Positions 61,443 through 64,000 of a DNA stretch of 64,000 nucleotides are shown here, piece after piece. The stretch's first letter is position 1. Each line of letters opens with the position of its first letter. This DNA is from Panorpa germanica (Eukaryota; Arthropoda; Insecta; Mecoptera; Panorpidae), in assembly GCA_963678705.1 (NCBI GenBank), contig OY783203.1:4960001-5024000 (forward strand), given 5' to 3'. The translations under genes and the position numbers were made by a program. The notes below the pieces were generated by a model, which ran no database searches, was not told where the DNA came from, and saw only the letters and a list, made by a program, of their open reading frames with translations.

Positions 61443-61620
61443 TTCGGCGGCGACTCATACTTAAAACAAATTGTGGGGTATAAACTGTCGATATAACTAA
61501 AAAGCACTAACTCACTTATTTTTCTATAATGTATCTAGAATTGAATAAGATAAAATTCATTATCGTATTATAGATTTATACCGTTCTTATAACCTCTTTT
61601 AAGTATAAGTCGCCGCCTAA
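61443..61620. mobile_element. 178-bp MITE with TTMGGCGGCGACT ends
   Basis: Left TTCGGCGGCGACTCATACTT; right reverse-complemented TTAGGCGGCGACTTATACTT, continuing TAAAA on both sides. The interior is AT-rich without ORF. The flanks show no unambiguous duplication, so superfamily is unassigned. The 46-bp element at 36733 shares these ends. Confidence 0.7.
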
Positions 61621-62059
61621 CTATCGTGATTTGAACTATAAATAGGTCATTCATACTTATTCGTACATAGGTGTTCATACTTTCCCATCGAAAATGCGAG
61701 TAAAGAGTGCTAGGTTCTTCTGGGTTTATGTCAGCTACAATCTGGGTTTATGTAAAATAAATTTAGAAGAGGAAATCCGTTGTTTACAACCGATAAACGT
61801 ATATAATACCAGTGCATGAAGTATCTAGATACATTAGGCTTTTAGAACATATAAACGTATCTAAACTGTATCTGTCTTCAGCAATAGTCGAATAATAGGA
61901 AACCATATGACTTTAAATTGACCATGCTAAAACGATTTTAATAGGGCTCTATATTTGTTACGATCACATCGGCTCTGTAATATACTACTTATTGAGCAGC
62001 ACCTGTCTGCCATAGAGTTTGATTTGCGATAAAATATTTTTTATGATTGTCGGCGATTA
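61621..62059. other. Spacer
   Basis: 'TTCTGGGTTTATGT' and 'TCTGGGTTTATGT' occur 25 bp apart near 61720-61750. No gene. Confidence 0.35.
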
Positions 62060-62310
62060 AGACAAGCGCCGTCGTTTTACCGATCGCGTCATTTTACGTC
62101 CTTTTCAGACAAATATCCACGTGCGCCAACGTGCGTGTGTTCTGTTCTGTTCTGTGTTATATAGCAATATATACGTAATAACGTACGTTAATACTCAATT
62201 CAAACACGCCCACTGGTAGGATTGTTGACTGTCGACCGTCGTAGTACTTCTATATCCATCGCCATCGCCATCGCCATCACCAAAGCTCGCGGAAGATAGA
62301 TAGTAGCGGG
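62060..62310. promoter_or_regulatory. CpG-rich candidate regulatory segment
   Basis: Dense CpG: GCGCCGTCG, GATCGCGTC, CACGTGCGCC, AACGTGCGTGTG, CTCGCGG. It includes an E-box CACGTG (62119), a (TTCTG)3 tract and a (CATCGC)n hexamer run at 62257-62278. There is no clear TATA box-exon arrangement. It is distinct from the AT-rich background and could be a promoter or enhancer. Confidence 0.3.
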
Positions 62311-63114
62311 CAATAATACTTAACCTAACAGCCGCTATATAATGTTAATCGTTTTATGATGGCTATTTCACACTTTTACATCAATTGTCTGTGTAATAAA
62401 TCATACAGTTTTCTCCTTCGCGCAACTGAACATAGATGGTGCCTCAATCGAGTTCCTCTGTTTCTCACTGTTGCGGGCAAAACAATAAACCACCAAAATG
62501 TTGTATTTATGATTTTATTTACATAGAATATTATTACATGAATGGAGATAAAAACCTTACGTATATATATATATGCTGACTACTAAGCTACCAAGTTTTA
62601 ATGGTTTTGCACTGTCCGAGGCTTTTGTTGTGTCTAGCAAATGCTACAGTTACATACGTCTGCAATTCGTGCACCTCGTGCATTTCCTGATGCTCAAGCT
62701 GTTACAAAAGTAACTAAATATTGAAGTATGTACTAGTATATTAAAACTACATAACTCGTTGGATCTGGTTGAGCTAATTTAAAACTCAACAATAAGTGTA
62801 TGAGGTTTTAACGAAATTAATTGTCAAAAATCCGATGATCATATCTAAAGATACATTCAATTATAAACCTATCATCTCCTATCAGATTCCTTAGTAAACA
62901 TTATATAGGTCTGCCGACACAAAGTAGACTACTATTGAAAACTTTCTCTTGAATAATGTCTCTTTTTGTTTCATTAGTTACATACTGCATTAAATGTTTA
63001 AAAAAATATATTTTTTTGCCTATACACTTGTAAAATATATATAGAATAAAAGTAAATATAAAAAGTCCACTGTTATTATTATCCTATATAATGTTTCAAG
63101 TATGTTAATAGAAA
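62311..63114. other. AT-rich spacer
   Basis: No gene recognised. Confidence 0.4.
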
Positions 63115-63243
63115 AACTAGTCTGGCTACAATCTTATCCAAGTCAAATTGGCCGCCATAAAAGTCCGCTGTGGCAATGTCTGGTTCTTGCTCGATAGAGT
63201 AGCTCGATTCATGCGCTGAGGACTGGTACGTCCAGCCTGTTCT
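63115..63243 (-). CDS. Candidate coding exon, unknown protein
   Basis: The minus strand is open for more than 40 codons, reading RTGWTYQSSAHESSYSIEQE, then PDIATADFYGGQFDLDKIVA, then RL. Composition is balanced and about half GC, unlike chance frames in this window. Exon ends are uncertain: AACAG|GC near 63236 could be the acceptor, and weak GT sites occur near 63129 and 63117. I do not recognise the protein. The opposite strand is also open for about 28 codons, so a repeat remnant is an alternative. Neighbours are AT-rich spacer and a LINE relic. Confidence 0.35.
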
Positions 63244-63548
63244 TACTATACCATATATCTATACATTTATTCAGTACAGCAAATATATAAATATATATGT
63301 ATGTAATGTTCATCCAACTTTAGCTTCATATTCTCATACAAAATATATATAGAATAATATGTATACATGTATTTATATGCTACATTCAAGATAGGTCAAT
63401 ACTTTCACAAAGAATTTTGCTGGAAAATATATAATATATATACAATGCTGGAAATATTATATGGAGGCCCTAGAGTGGCCCTTTCATAATCTATTTTATG
63501 TTTTTGTTTTCTCCTATTTTATACTTTTTCTTGGTCATTTTTTTTTTA

Positions 63549-63840
63549 ATGTTTTTGCCGTTTGGCACTTCATTCTTGTGCCTTAACTCATTTATTTACA
63601 TGCCATTGTGCAAAATTCAATTTTGATGAAATTCATTCTTATAAACATAAAAACAAAACTACTACTGCTATTGCTTCGCTCCTCTTGCTACTCTCCTTCC
63701 TGTTTCTACTCTGCCATTCCTTCTCTTTCCTGGTTCCTTTTCTCTATCTCCGCCATCCACTTCTTCTCTTCACTCCCTTTAATACTTGCCCAATATTCTC
63801 TTCGCTTATTACCTTTTTCTCACATGAAAATGATTTATGT
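63549..63840 (-). mobile_element. LINE 3' end relic
   Basis: Minus strand aligns by eye with the LINE at 22804. TGTGAGAAAAAGGTAATAAG matches the post-knuckle region, then ATATTGGGCA-GTATTAAAGGG and GTGGATGGCGGAGATAGA, then a purine-rich UTR. The far end, GTGCCAAACGGCAAAAAC, corresponds to the 3' terminus GCCGAAAGGCGAAC. The 107- and 83-codon plus-strand frames here are its antisense. Confidence 0.7.
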
Positions 63841-63929
63841 CCAGTCACAATTTTTATAGCGAAATTAAGCTCCATAAGCCTATAATCCTAAATATAGTTA
63901 GCAAAAGGGTTAATCCAAGGCTGCATATA

Positions 63930-64000
63930 CAAAGGAACTAATTAGGCAAAGGTTTTTCACACATATATAAGACCATATATAAGAAAGTTACCAGTGATAA
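63930..64000 (+). mobile_element. SINE middle fragment cut by window end
   Basis: GAACTAATTAGGCAAAGGTT, TTTCACACATATATAAGACC correspond to the SINE after its palindrome. The tail would lie outside the window. Confidence 0.5.

Noticed and set aside
63562..63885. 107- and 83-codon plus-strand frames rich in Ser/Leu/Phe
   Set aside because: Antisense of a purine-rich LINE relic. The same holds for 8604-8915 and 22825-23121.

Overview
This window looks like gene-poor nuclear DNA from an insect. It is strongly AT-rich by eye, contains more than a dozen long (TA)n tracts, and has no operons, ribosome binding sites or long bacterial-type ORFs. Its mobile elements are typical of insects: Helitron, mariner, hAT, piggyBac-like and PIF-like DNA transposons, a non-LTR (LINE) retrotransposon, and a tRNA-derived SINE. 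The order cannot be told from the sequence. No complete conserved protein-coding gene was recognised. I read the window as a long intergenic or intronic tract filled with repeats, plus a few candidate exons and two or three candidate promoter-like segments.

Layout. 0-5 kb: end of a 118-bp dispersed repeat, SINE head, mariner transposase relic, a candidate two-exon small minus-strand gene (1099-1314), a non-autonomous Helitron with both ends visible (1381-1989), and an NRF1-like palindrome near 3.5 kb. 5-15 kb: a variable-copy dispersed repeat, a LINE relic, a MITE with 'CCCAGTAAACA' ends, two SINE pieces and very long (TA)n tracts. 15-24 kb: more SINEs, a candidate 3'-terminal exon (19.26 kb), a hAT element inserted inside a SINE (21.5 kb), and a LINE 3' end bounded on both sides by (TA)n. 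24-36 kb: two inverted-repeat segments, a PIF-like MITE (29.5 kb), a 944-bp hAT-like element (31.2 kb), a 194-bp tandem duplication and a second Helitron 3' end (34.6 kb). 36-49 kb: a 46-bp near-palindromic micro-element, a tail-to-tail pair of SINE pieces, three TATCGATA sites in 62 bp, a piggyBac-like element inside a SINE (41.6-42.5 kb), and second copies of the MITE and of the 118-bp repeat. 49-64 kb: a hAT-like remnant, the best-preserved SINE (52.57-52.84 kb), a GC/CpG-richer TATA-containing segment (53.8-54.6 kb), a CpG-rich segment (62.1 kb), an open coding-like segment (63.1 kb, minus) and two LINE relics.

How the parts relate. The dominant theme is a SINE of about 270 bp, present as 18 full, partial or interrupted copies. 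It has a pol III-type head, a self-complementary middle and a TTAAATAAA-type tail. SINE copies were hit by other elements at least twice (hAT, piggyBac-like), and a mariner relic abuts a third. Non-autonomous DNA elements with readable target duplications (TAA, TTA, TTAA, 8 bp) show that several transposase families have acted here, but only mariner and LINE proteins left recognisable coding remnants. I found no convincing new defence, toxin or metabolic system. The most novel-looking items are the SINE family, the 'AGCTTG' variable repeat, the 46-bp micro-MITE and the candidate exons.
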